Shown one piece after another: positions 1-9,496 of a stretch of 47,787 bases of DNA. The stretch is from Actinomycetes bacterium. GTDB lineage: Bacteria > Actinomycetota > Actinomycetes > Propionibacteriales > Nocardioidaceae. Every line of letters starts with the position of its first letter. Position 1 is the stretch's first letter. A program made the position numbers and the translations under genes. The notes below the pieces were generated by a model. It ran no database searches. It was not told the DNA's origin and worked only from the letters and a program-made list of their open reading frames with translations. The DNA lies in NCBI GenBank assembly GCA_030432975.1, contig JAUILS010000003.1, positions 1 to 47,787 on the forward strand. The letters run 5' to 3'.

Positions 1-90
1 GGTGACCCTGACGTCCAGGTCACCCTCCACGCGCCCGAGCGGGGAGACGAACAGGTCCACCGACGAAGCGGGGTTCTGCACTGCGGTCAT
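1..90 (-). CDS. hhyL: [NiFe]-hydrogenase large subunit, N-terminus only (runs off left edge)
   Basis: Not in ORF track. Reverse complement of 90..1 reads MTAVQNPASSVDLFVSPLGRVEGDLDVRVT; the RVEGDLDVRV stretch is typical of the hydrogenase large-subunit N-terminal motif. RBS-like GGAAGGA upstream; lies directly after the small subunit. Confidence 0.8.
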   Translation of the reverse strand, partial: MTAVQNPASSVDLFVSPLGRVEGDLDVRVT

Positions 91-140
91 TTGCTGATTC
101 CTTCCGCCGGAGCGGTGCGAGAGCCGGGTGGGTTGCGGTG

Positions 141-200
141 GTCCACGGGGGCGGAGCCCCCGTGTGGGGGGTCCACGGGGGCGGAGCCCCCGTGTGTCAG
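141..200. repeat. Tandem 30-bp repeat, each unit with a perfect 9-bp-stem/3-nt-loop hairpin (CACGGGGGC GGA GCCCCCGTG)
   Basis: Hairpins at 144-164 and 174-194, between the small-subunit stop (197-199) and large-subunit start (90). Confidence 0.85.
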
Positions 201-1168
201 ACGACGAACATGTCCTCCTTGGCCCACTGCGGGGCCGCGATCCGGGCGGCGGCGGCGTGCGCCATGTAGGTGATGTGGTCGGCGCCCTCGGGGACTTCCT
301 TCGGGATCGTGCCGGAGACCTTCTGGGTCTTGAACACGGTGCCGGCAGCCAGGTCGAAGAACGGGAACTCCGGCTCGGTGCAGCCCAGGCAGGGCATGCC
401 GGCGCGGGTCTTCGACGACTGCCGGTTCCACAGGATCCGGTTGCAGGAGCTGTGGGTCATCGGGCCGCGGCAGCCGAACTCGTAGAACAGGCAGCCAGTG
501 CGGGTGCCCTCGCCGAAGGACATCGTCGACTGCTTGTACTCGAAGAACTGCACGCGGGTGCAGCCGGTCTGCGTGAACGTCTTGAAGAACGTCTGCGGCC
601 GGTGCAGGTCGTCGAGGGCGATGTCGCCGGCGCGGCCGGTGGCCAGCGCCACCAGGATCTGGGTGATCCAGTCGGGGTGCGCGGGGCAGCCGGGGATGTT
701 GATCACCGGCAGGCCGGCCTTGGACCGCCAGTCGGGGCCGAGGAAGCCGCCCTTCTCGCGCTTGTGGAACTGCAGCCCGGTCGAGTCGCTCGGGTTGGGC
801 TCGGCCGCGGGGATGCCGCCCCAGCAGGCGCAGTCGCCGATCGCCACCACGATGCTGGCGGCGTTGGCCAGCTCGGTGACCCACTCGATCATCGGCCGGT
901 CGGCGAACATGTCCATCCGCCCGGACCCGTCGGGCCCGCGGATCACGGTGCCCTCCAGCACGAAGATGTCCAGCGGCCGCTCCCCGGAGGCGCAGTCGTT
1001 GAAGATCTTCTTCGCGTTCTCACCGAGCTCCATCCCCAGCGAGGGGTGCCAGAGCAGCTCGAGCCCGAAGTCGACGATCAGGTCGACGACGTTGGGCTCC
1101 TCGGCGTTGAGGAACGACATGGTGTTGCCCGAGCAGGCACCGGCTTGGAACCACAGCACTGAAGACAT
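197..1168 (-). CDS. hhyS: [NiFe]-hydrogenase small subunit, group 1h/Hhy-like
   Basis: MSSVLWFQAGACSGNTMSFLNAEEP..., GDCACWGG, NIPGCPAHPDW, TGCLFYEFGCRGP, C-terminal CxxC region; no Tat leader. Start reset from the ORF-track start to ATG at 1168 with RBS GGGAAGGA. Confidence 0.88.
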   Translation of the reverse strand: MSSVLWFQAGACSGNTMSFLNAEEPNVVDLIVDFGLELLWHPSLGMELGENAKKIFNDCASGERPLDIFVLEGTVIRGPDGSGRMDMFADRPMIEWVTELANAASIVVAIGDCACWGGIPAAEPNPSDSTGLQFHKREKGGFLGPDWRSKAGLPVINIPGCPAHPDWITQILVALATGRAGDIALDDLHRPQTFFKTFTQTGCTRVQFFEYKQSTMSFGEGTRTGCLFYEFGCRGPMTHSSCNRILWNRQSSKTRAGMPCLGCTEPEFPFFDLAAGTVFKTQKVSGTIPKEVPEGADHITYMAHAAAARIAAPQWAKEDMFVV

Positions 1169-1184
1169 CCGGTTGGTCCTTCCC

Positions 1185-1820
1185 TTACTGGCCGGTCGAG
1201 GGGGTCGAGGTGGCGGACGTGGTCGGGGGGTGGGCGAGCTCCTGGCCGACCGCCTTGGCGACGGTGGCGAAGTAGGTGATCGCCCGGTTGATGTCGGGGT
1301 CCTTGAGCAGCTTGACCAGGGACAGCGGGCCACCGACCTCGACGGGGCGGCTGGCGAAGTCGTCCTTGCCGCGGACGAAGCCGCGGGCCAGCACGGCGAT
1401 CTGCTCCACGGCCTCCGGGCTCACCAGGTCGGAGGAGAGCAGCCGGTCGATCGCGCCGGACTCGACGGCGGCCACCATGCCCGGCGCCGCCTTGGGGAGT
1501 ACGCCGGCCAGGCTGGCGGCTGACTCGGTGAGCTCCTGGACGCTCACCCCGGAGTCCTTCAGGCCGGGGCTGTTCTCGACGGTGGAGCGCAGGTCGCCGA
1601 TGTTGGCGATCAGCGAGTCGCCGATGATCTCGCTGCGGGAGACCAGCTGGTCGAGGCCCTCGACGAGGATCGCCAGCAGGTCGGCGTGGTCGAGCAGGCT
1701 GGCCAGGGCGTTGGCGACCTGGGGGTCGTCCAGCCGGGCGGCCAGCGCGTTCGACGCTGCGCCGGACCCGGCGTGGGCGCCGGCGCTCGGGGAGATCTCG
1801 GTGTCGGGCGACAAGGTCAT
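1185..1820 (-). CDS. DUF1641 family protein, hydrogenase operon member
   Basis: ORF MTLSPDTEISPSAG...LLKDPDINRAITYFATVAKAVGQEL; this family commonly accompanies group 1h hydrogenases. GAGGAGG RBS precedes ATG at 1820. Confidence 0.7.
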   Translation of the reverse strand: MTLSPDTEISPSAGAHAGSGAASNALAARLDDPQVANALASLLDHADLLAILVEGLDQLVSRSEIIGDSLIANIGDLRSTVENSPGLKDSGVSVQELTESAASLAGVLPKAAPGMVAAVESGAIDRLLSSDLVSPEAVEQIAVLARGFVRGKDDFASRPVEVGGPLSLVKLLKDPDINRAITYFATVAKAVGQELAHPPTTSATSTPSTGQ

Positions 1821-1921
1821 CGACTGCCTCCTCACGGGTCCGTCGCAGCGACGGGCCGTCTTGGGACCTTAGGCCGGGCAGGTGAGGCTCGCCTATCCCC
1901 TTCCCGCAGCCACTATCCGAT

Positions 1922-1951
1922 TTGCGCAACTTTCTTGATTCACATGCGCAA
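1922..1951. promoter_or_regulatory. Candidate AraC-type operator: direct repeat TGCGCAA spaced 22 bp (also inverted TTGCGCA/TGCGCAA)
   Basis: TGCGCAA at 1923-1929 and 1945-1951 in the divergent intergenic region between the hydrogenase operon and an AraC gene. Confidence 0.45.
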
Positions 1952-2014
1952 GACCGCGACGCTGGTCACTCCCGGGTTCCTCCCGGGGCGAGCGCGAGGG
2001 CGGAGGTGGGGTCT

Positions 2015-3121
2015 GTGTCCCGGCTGTCGCGGCTGCGCTTCATGGACGTCGACCGCACCCGGATGCCGGTGCGCCGCCGGATCCGCTCCCGCGGCGTGCC
2101 CAACGCCCTCCAGGACCACCCCGTCGCCTACACCACCGACTGCGCGCAAGCCGCGACCGTCACCTCCCAGCTCCTGGGCGGCGCCACGGTGACGCCGGCG
2201 CGCGGGGCACGGCGTGACTTCCAGTGCACGGTCAACGCCATCCAGTTCCTCGACGTCACGATGGCCTACCTCGACTACGCCGTCGCGACCGACATCGCGG
2301 TCGCCTCCGCCGCCGACGCCTACACCGTGCACATGACGACCTCCGGTCAGGCGCACGTCCACGTCGACGACGAGGACCACCTGATCACCGCCTTCCTGGC
2401 GCTGGTCGTCTCGCCCGGCATGGCCTACCGCCTGCACGTCGAGCACGACAGCCCGCAGCTGATCATCCGCATCGAGCGGGCCGCGATGGAGCGCCAGCTG
2501 TCGCGGATGCTCGGCCGGTCGCTCGACGGGCCGATCGCCTTCGAGCCGGTCGGCGACCTCACCACCGACGCCGCCGCCCGCTGGCACGGCGCGCTCAACA
2601 TCCTCTCCGCCGAGGTGATGTCGGGCTCGTCGCTGATCCAGCAGGGCGTCGGGGCCTCGGCGCTGGAGGAGCTGATCATCTCGACGCTGCTCTACATCCA
2701 GCCGCACACCTACTCCGGCAGCCTCGTCGGCGAGCCGAGGCGCAGCGGCCGGGCCGCCGTACGCCGGTCGCTGGAGTACATCGAGCGCCACCTCGCCGAG
2801 CCGATCACCCTCGACGACCTGGCGTCCTACGCCCGGATGAGCCCGCGGTCGATCCAGGCCGGCTTCCGCGAGGACCTCGACACCACCCCGATCGCCTACA
2901 TCCGCGACCGGCGGCTCGACCGGGTGCGGCAGACGCTGATGTCGGCGCTGCCCGAGGACGGCGTCAACGTCACCGATGCCGCTCAACGGTGGGGGTTCAC
3001 GCACCTCGGCAACTTCTCGGGGCTCTATCGCCGCCGCTTCGGCGAGACCCCGTCGCAGACGCTGCGGCAGCGGGCGATGACCGAGCGGGAGCCCGCCCGC
3101 CGGGAGGCCGCCGGTGCATGA
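2015..3121 (+). CDS. AraC family transcriptional regulator, divergent from hydrogenase operon
   Basis: C-terminal AraC HTH: RRSLEYIERHLAEPITLDDLASYARMSPRSIQAGFREDLDTTPIAYIRDRRL...AAQRWGFTHLGNFSGLYRRRFGETPSQTL; start GTG 2015 or ATG 2042. Confidence 0.85.
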   Translation: MSRLSRLRFMDVDRTRMPVRRRIRSRGVPNALQDHPVAYTTDCAQAATVTSQLLGGATVTPARGARRDFQCTVNAIQFLDVTMAYLDYAVATDIAVASAADAYTVHMTTSGQAHVHVDDEDHLITAFLALVVSPGMAYRLHVEHDSPQLIIRIERAAMERQLSRMLGRSLDGPIAFEPVGDLTTDAAARWHGALNILSAEVMSGSSLIQQGVGASALEELIISTLLYIQPHTYSGSLVGEPRRSGRAAVRRSLEYIERHLAEPITLDDLASYARMSPRSIQAGFREDLDTTPIAYIRDRRLDRVRQTLMSALPEDGVNVTDAAQRWGFTHLGNFSGLYRRRFGETPSQTLRQRAMTEREPARREAAGA

Positions 3122-3542
3122 GCTGTCGCTGTGCCAGAGCATCCACGGGATCGTCGACCGGGCCCGCGAGGGGCGGCCGGTCGAGGTCGTGCACCTGCAG
3201 GTCGGCCGGCTGCGACAGGTGGTGCCCGAGACGCTGGCCTACTGCTGGACGCTGGTCACCGACGGCGGCCCGCTCGCCGGCTCCCGGCTCGACATCGACC
3301 ACGTGCCGGTGGTGCTCGACTGCGGCGACTGCGGCCGGCGTACGACGGTCGCCGACGCGCTGCTGCTCACCTGCGGCTCGTGCGGCTCCGGGGCGATCGG
3401 CGTCGTCTCCGGCGAGGAGCTGCTGGTGACCTCGATCGACCTGCGGGACCCCGCCGACGCAGCCGCCGCATCCAACTCAGCCGCCCCGTCCGGCCCGGCC
3501 CCCGCACCCGAGCCGACCCCCACCCCCGCCGAGGAGCACTGA
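3114..3542 (+). CDS. hypA: Hydrogenase nickel incorporation protein HypA
   Basis: MHELSLCQSI N-terminus, CGDCG...CGSCGS zinc site; GTG start overlapping the AraC 3' end. Confidence 0.9.
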   Translation: MHELSLCQSIHGIVDRAREGRPVEVVHLQVGRLRQVVPETLAYCWTLVTDGGPLAGSRLDIDHVPVVLDCGDCGRRTTVADALLLTCGSCGSGAIGVVSGEELLVTSIDLRDPADAAAASNSAAPSGPAPAPEPTPTPAEEH

Positions 3543-4342
3543 TGGGCCGCTTCCACCGCCACGACGACGGCACCGAGCACGAGCACGACCATGAGCACGA
3601 CGGGCACGAGCACGCACACGAGGGGCACGACCACGGCGACCACTCGGCGTACGCCACCGGTCCCGAGCGCGTCGTCGTCCTGGAGCGCATCTTCGACGAG
3701 AACGACCGGGCCGCGGCCGACAACCGGGCCGCCCTCGACGCCGCCGGGGTGCGCTGCGTCAACCTGATGTCGTCGCCCGGCGCGGGCAAGACCACGCTGC
3801 TGGTGCACACCCTGCGCCACCTGCGCGACACCGGCGTGCGGGCCGGCGTGGTCGAGGGCGACATCGAGACCTCGCTCGACGCCGACCGGCTGGCCGACCT
3901 CGGCGCGCAGATCTCGCTGCTCAACACCGGCGACGGGTTCGGCGGCGAGTGCCACCTCGACGCCCCGATGGTGGCGCGGGCGCTGACGCGACTCGACCTC
4001 GACGCGCTCGACGTGCTGCTGGTGGAGAACGTCGGCAACCTGGTCTGTCCGGCGGAGTTCGACGTCGGCGCGCACGACCGGGTGATGGTCTATGCGATCA
4101 CCGAGGGCGAGGAGAAGCCGCTGAAGTACCCCGTCATGTTCCGCTCCGTCGACGTGGTGCTGGTCAACAAGATGGACCTGCTGCCACACCTCGACTTCGA
4201 CCTCGACCTGTTCCGCCGCAACGTCGCGGCGGTCAACCCGGGCGCCCGGCTGGTCGAGGTCTCCGCCCGCACGGGCGACGGGCTCGAGGAGTGGCACGCC
4301 TGGCTGACCGACCCCGCGCGGCCGGCCGCGCGCGTGGGCTGA
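3542..4342 (+). CDS. hypB: Hydrogenase nickel incorporation GTPase HypB
   Basis: His-rich N-terminus HRHDDGTEHEHDHEHDGHEHAHEGHDHGDH, P-loop SSPGAGKTTLL, VENVGNLVCPAEFDVG, VLVNKMDLL. Confidence 0.95.
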   Translation: MGRFHRHDDGTEHEHDHEHDGHEHAHEGHDHGDHSAYATGPERVVVLERIFDENDRAAADNRAALDAAGVRCVNLMSSPGAGKTTLLVHTLRHLRDTGVRAGVVEGDIETSLDADRLADLGAQISLLNTGDGFGGECHLDAPMVARALTRLDLDALDVLLVENVGNLVCPAEFDVGAHDRVMVYAITEGEEKPLKYPVMFRSVDVVLVNKMDLLPHLDFDLDLFRRNVAAVNPGARLVEVSARTGDGLEEWHAWLTDPARPAARVG

Positions 4343-4358
4343 CGGGCTGACTGGCCGG

Positions 4359-5210
4359 ATGGCACTCCCCCGGATCCACGCGACCGACGACGAGCTCGGC
4401 TTCCACTGGCTGACGCCGGAGGGGCGGCCGACCCGGCTGGCCGAGCTGTTCGACCTGCCCGGCGCGGAGCCGCACCGCTGGCTGCCGACGCACGCGGAGG
4501 CGCTGGACGACGTGCTGATCGAGGTGGCGGGGAGGTACGGCGAGGTGCTGGGCGGCGGCGGCGGGCCGCGGCCCGGGGAGCACGACGGCCTGGCGACGGC
4601 GTACCACGCGATCGACCGCGCCGTCGTCGACTACGCCGCGGCTCAGCGAGCCGCCGGGCTGGCCGCGGACACCCGGGCGGGGCAGATTCTCGGCACCGCC
4701 GCGCTGATGGGCATCCGCGCGCGGTGGGCGCTGGGGCTGACCGGGCCGGCGCCGTTCGACGGCGAGCTGGACACGCCCGGGGTGGGCATGGTCGGCGGCC
4801 GCGCCGGGCTGCACTGGGTGTCCGACGACGAGCCCTGGCGCGGGGCGCGCTGGCTGGTCGTCACCGACGACGCGCGGCGCCTGCCGGCCACCTTGTCGAT
4901 GCTGCTGCACGACTCGTCGGGGGTCGACCGCGAGGCGACGCTGACCGAGCACCGCGAGGCGATGGCGCGGGTGGCGGAGGCGGTGCTCGACCCGGGGGCC
5001 GAGCCGTTGACCGCCTCCGGCGCCGTCGACTGGCTGCTCTTCGACTGGGTGATGGCCCACCGCGAGACCACGGACGCCGGCGACTCCGGCGCCGTGGTGA
5101 TCCCGACGGGCCGCGACGCCGACGCCGCGCTCATCGTGGCCGCCGCCGACGCCTCCGCCCGGGTCCGCTCCCGCTTCGACCCCTCTCTGCGCGGCCTCCT
5201 CCCCACCTGA
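4359..5210 (+). CDS. Protein of unknown function, last gene of AraC-hypA-hypB operon
   Basis: 283-aa ORF 16 nt after hypB, same strand; no family recognised. Confidence 0.7.
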   Translation: MALPRIHATDDELGFHWLTPEGRPTRLAELFDLPGAEPHRWLPTHAEALDDVLIEVAGRYGEVLGGGGGPRPGEHDGLATAYHAIDRAVVDYAAAQRAAGLAADTRAGQILGTAALMGIRARWALGLTGPAPFDGELDTPGVGMVGGRAGLHWVSDDEPWRGARWLVVTDDARRLPATLSMLLHDSSGVDREATLTEHREAMARVAEAVLDPGAEPLTASGAVDWLLFDWVMAHRETTDAGDSGAVVIPTGRDADAALIVAAADASARVRSRFDPSLRGLLPT

Positions 5211-5211
5211 C

Positions 5212-5307
5212 CGCGAGATGCGGGCTGTGGCGGCGCGAGAAGGCGCTTCCGGTTGCGCGAGACGGCACGTCTGCGCCACGAGATGGCGCTGGTGCGCGCC
5301 GACACGG
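5212..5307. repeat. Degenerate tandem repeat, ~22-nt period, about 5 units starting CGCGAGA
   Basis: Units begin at 5212, 5234, 5256, 5277 and 5298 (CGCGAGATG, CGCGAGAAGG, CGCGAGACGG, CACGAGATGG, GCCGACACGG). Confidence 0.6.
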
Positions 5308-5333
5308 CGGTTCCGCCACCCCAGTCGTCGACC

Positions 5334-5813
5334 TCAGCCGGCGAGCAGCCCGTCGAGCTTCTCGTAGCCCGCGACCACGCCCGACTCCATGCCCGAGGCG
5401 ACGAAGGCGTCGCGTCCCTCGACGGAGCTGGTCACCGACCGGGCGCGGAGCAGGCAGCGCCCGCCCTCCAGCGGCTCGAGCTCGAGGATCTCCAGCGACA
5501 CGCCCTCGGGGTAGCCCTCGTAGGTGAACGTCTGCACGATCCGCCGGCCGGGGACGACCTGGTGGAAGCACCCGCGGAACCAGTGCTCCTGGCCGTCGCG
5601 GCGGGCGACGTAGCGCCACGAGCCGCCGTCGCGGGCGTCCCACTGGTCGATCTCGTTGGTCAGGTCGTGCGGTCCGACCCACCGCACGAAGACCTCGGGG
5701 TCGGCGTGCGCGCGGAAGACCTCCTCTGGCGTCGCGTCGAACTCGCGCTCGATGTCGACCCAGGGCAGCCCTTCGGGGGCGGACACGGTGACGGGGTGGT
5801 GGGTGATCGTCAT
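5334..5813 (-). CDS. SRPBCC/AHSA1 domain protein
   Basis: IEREFDATPEEVFRAHADPEVFVRWVGP...; overlaps the upstream ArsR gene by 4 nt, a common ArsR-AHSA1 pair. Confidence 0.85.
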   Translation of the reverse strand: MTITHHPVTVSAPEGLPWVDIEREFDATPEEVFRAHADPEVFVRWVGPHDLTNEIDQWDARDGGSWRYVARRDGQEHWFRGCFHQVVPGRRIVQTFTYEGYPEGVSLEILELEPLEGGRCLLRARSVTSSVEGRDAFVASGMESGVVAGYEKLDGLLAG

Positions 5814-6184
5814 GATGCTTCTCCTTCGTCGGTGGCGGCACGGTCGGCGCCGCGGTCGTCGTTGTGCAGGTCGGCCAGCACGGCGTCGAGGCGCTGGTAG
5901 CGCTCCTCGGCCTGCCGGCGATAGCGCTCGATCCACTTCGTCATCAGGTCGAACACCTCCGCCTCCAGGTGGACCGGCCGTCGCTGCGCGTCGCGGGACC
6001 GCGACACCAGGCCGGCGTCCTCGAGCACCTTGAGGTGCTTGGAGACCGCCTGCAGCGACACGGCGTACGGCGCCGCGAGCTCGCCGACCGTCGCGTCACC
6101 CGCCGCCAGCCGGGCGACCAGATCACGCCGGGTGGGGTCGGCCAACGCGGCGAAGACCCGGTTGAGCTGCTCCGGCTCGGCCAT
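5810..6184 (-). CDS. ArsR family winged-helix regulator
   Basis: LNRVFAALADPTRRDLVARLAAGDATVGELAAPYAVSLQAVSKHLKVLEDAGLVSRSRDAQRRPVHLE. Confidence 0.9.
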   Translation of the reverse strand: MAEPEQLNRVFAALADPTRRDLVARLAAGDATVGELAAPYAVSLQAVSKHLKVLEDAGLVSRSRDAQRRPVHLEAEVFDLMTKWIERYRRQAEERYQRLDAVLADLHNDDRGADRAATDEGEAS

Positions 6185-6197
6185 GGCACCTCCTTGT

Positions 6198-6259
6198 TCA
6201 ACCAATTGGTTGAGCATGACCGTAATCCGAGTGATGCGCGTTGTCAACCATGCGGTTGA
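6198..6259. promoter_or_regulatory. Two candidate ArsR operators
   Basis: Perfect 16-bp palindrome TCAACCAATTGGTTGA (6198-6213) and TCAACCATGCGGTTGA (6244-6259) upstream of the ArsR gene. Confidence 0.75.
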
Positions 6260-6262
6260 ATT

Positions 6263-6370
6263 CGGTCACCGTCTTCTGCCCACTCCCGCGGCCGTACGGC
6301 GACCACCGCGGGCGCCGGGCGGCGCACCAGTCACCACCCGCCCGCGGGAGTCGGCCCGCCACGGTGACCG
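6263..6370. repeat. Long-loop inverted repeat, two 10-bp perfect blocks per arm
   Basis: CGGTCACCGT(6263-6272)-N9-ACTCCCGCGG(6282-6291) ... CCGCGGGAGT(6342-6351)-N9-ACGGTGACCG(6361-6370); 50-nt central spacer. Confidence 0.7.
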
Positions 6371-6378
6371 CCAACAAC

Positions 6379-6458
6379 CGCGACGCCTCAGCGCGACATC
6401 CGCGACGCGTCACCCCGCCAATCGCGACGCGTCAGCCCGACATTTGCGACGCCTCGGC
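6379..6458. repeat. 22-nt-period tandem repeat overlapping the 3' end of cbbX
   Basis: Units at 6379, 6401, 6423 and 6445: CGCGACGCCTCAGCGCGACATC / CGCGACGCGTCACCCCGCCAAT / CGCGACGCGTCAGCCCGACATT / TGCGACGCCTCGGC. Confidence 0.75.
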
Positions 6459-7436
6459 GAAGACGCTGGAGCCGCGGATGTCGGCGGCGGTGAGGGTGAC
6501 CAGGTCGTCGCGGGTCAGCGGTCGCGACAGCTCGACGAGCCGGCGGGCCTGGCGCAGCCGGGATCGCTCGATGGCGTTGCGGACGCTGCGGGCGTTGGAG
6601 AAGTTCGGCCGCTGCTGGCGCAGCGTGAGGTAGGAGTCGAACGCCGCCCGCGCCTCCTCGTCGAAGCGGAAGCTCTCGCCGAGCAGCATCAGGTCGGCGA
6701 TCTGCATCAGCTCCTCGTGGGTGTAGTCCTCGAAGGCGATGTGGTGCGGGACCCGCGACGACAGGCCCGGGTTGGCGCCGAAGAACGTCGCCATCCGGTC
6801 GGGGTAGCCGGCGAAGATCACCACCAGGTCGCCGCGCTCCTTCTCCATCTCGGTCAGCAGGATCTCGATGACCTCCTGGCCGTAGTCGCGCTCGTTCTCC
6901 GGCCGGAAGAGGTAGTAGGCCTCGTCGATGAAGAGCACCCCGCCGGCCGCCTTCGCCAGCGCCTCCTTGGTCTTGGGCGCGGTGTGCCCGATGAACTGGC
7001 CCACCAGGTCGTCGCGGGTGACCGTGTGGACCCGCGGCACCCGGAGGTAGCCCAGCGCGTGCAGCATCTCCGCCATCCGGAGCGCGACGGTCGTCTTGCC
7101 GGTGCCCGGCCCGCCCGTGAAGCTCATGTGCAGGGTCGGCCGCGAGGTCGTCAGCCCGAACTGCCGCCGCGCCCGGTCGACCAGCAGCAGCGAGGCGATC
7201 TCGCGCACCCGCCGCTTCACCGGGGCCAGCCCGACCAGCTCGACGTCGAGCGTGGCCAGCACCTCCTCGACCTTGGCAGCCACCTCGTCGGCGGCCAGGT
7301 CCAGCTCGGCGTCGGGGGGCAAGGTGGGCTCCTCGTCGCCGGCCTCCTCGGGCGTCGGCTGCTCCTGGGCGGAGGTCGTCGGGGCCGCGTCACCCGCCGC
7401 TTGGGCGTCCGGCCGGTAGTAGCCGAAGCCGCTCAT
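6432..7436 (-). CDS. cbbX: Red-type RuBisCO activase, AAA+ ATPase CbbX
   Basis: LVGLAPVKRRVREIASLLLVDRARRQFGL, Walker A GGPGTGKTTVA, FIDEAYYLF, downstream of cbbLS. Confidence 0.95.
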   Translation of the reverse strand: MSGFGYYRPDAQAAGDAAPTTSAQEQPTPEEAGDEEPTLPPDAELDLAADEVAAKVEEVLATLDVELVGLAPVKRRVREIASLLLVDRARRQFGLTTSRPTLHMSFTGGPGTGKTTVALRMAEMLHALGYLRVPRVHTVTRDDLVGQFIGHTAPKTKEALAKAAGGVLFIDEAYYLFRPENERDYGQEVIEILLTEMEKERGDLVVIFAGYPDRMATFFGANPGLSSRVPHHIAFEDYTHEELMQIADLMLLGESFRFDEEARAAFDSYLTLRQQRPNFSNARSVRNAIERSRLRQARRLVELSRPLTRDDLVTLTAADIRGSSVFAEASQMSG

Positions 7437-7449
7437 CTCTGCACCCCCG

Positions 7450-7875
7450 TCAGCCCGTGGCGTAGCGGGCGCCGGCCGGCCGCGCGGCGGCGTACGACGT
7501 CACCGCGTAGCGCTGGGTGCGGTCGGAGCCCTCGACCCGGTCGAGCCGGAAGCCCGGCTCCTCGGCCGGCCGCTGCACCAGGAACGACAGCGCGGTGGTC
7601 TGCCGCCCCAGCCGGGCGTCGTACGCCAGGACCCGGACGTAGTGGTGCGGGAACGTCGCGCGGCAGTCGTTGATCTGCGCGAGCACGCCGTCGGGCTCGG
7701 TGAGGTCGAACATCGGCAGCCCCCACATCTCCCAGTAGATGTTGCGCGGGTGCGGGTCGTCGGTGTACTCGATCGACACCGGCCAGCCCTGGTCGAGGGC
7801 GTAGCGCACCTGCGCCGCGATCTCGTCGTCGGTCAGGTCGGGCAGGTAGGAGAAGGCGCCGTGACGAAGCTTCAT
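7450..7875 (-). CDS. cbbS: RuBisCO small subunit, red-type
   Basis: [58 protein letters not shown]; adjacent to cbbL and cbbX. Confidence 0.95.
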   Translation of the reverse strand: MKLRHGAFSYLPDLTDDEIAAQVRYALDQGWPVSIEYTDDPHPRNIYWEMWGLPMFDLTEPDGVLAQINDCRATFPHHYVRVLAYDARLGRQTTALSFLVQRPAEEPGFRLDRVEGSDRTQRYAVTSYAAARPAGARYATG

Positions 7876-7900
7876 GGTCGGGTCCTTTCGGGTACGGCGT

Positions 7901-9436
<1,536 letters not shown>

Positions 9437-9461
9437 TCAGGCACCATCGAAACTTTGTCGC

Positions 9462-9484
9462 TGATCCTTAAGTGATCATTGATC
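9462..9484. promoter_or_regulatory. Candidate CbbR-binding region: three TGATC motifs
   Basis: TGATC at 9462-9466, 9473-9477 and 9480-9484 in the cbbL/cbbR divergent intergenic region, just upstream of the cbbR ATG. Confidence 0.4.
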
Positions 9485-9496
9485 TATGCTGGAGGC

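Noticed and set aside
3560-3650. Repetitive GAGCACGAC-like sequence
   Set aside because: Explained by the His-rich nickel-binding N-terminus of HypB rather than a non-coding repeat.
5212-6458. Possible CRISPR array from the short periodic repeats
   Set aside because: Period of 22 nt has no room for spacers, units are degenerate, and no cas genes are present.
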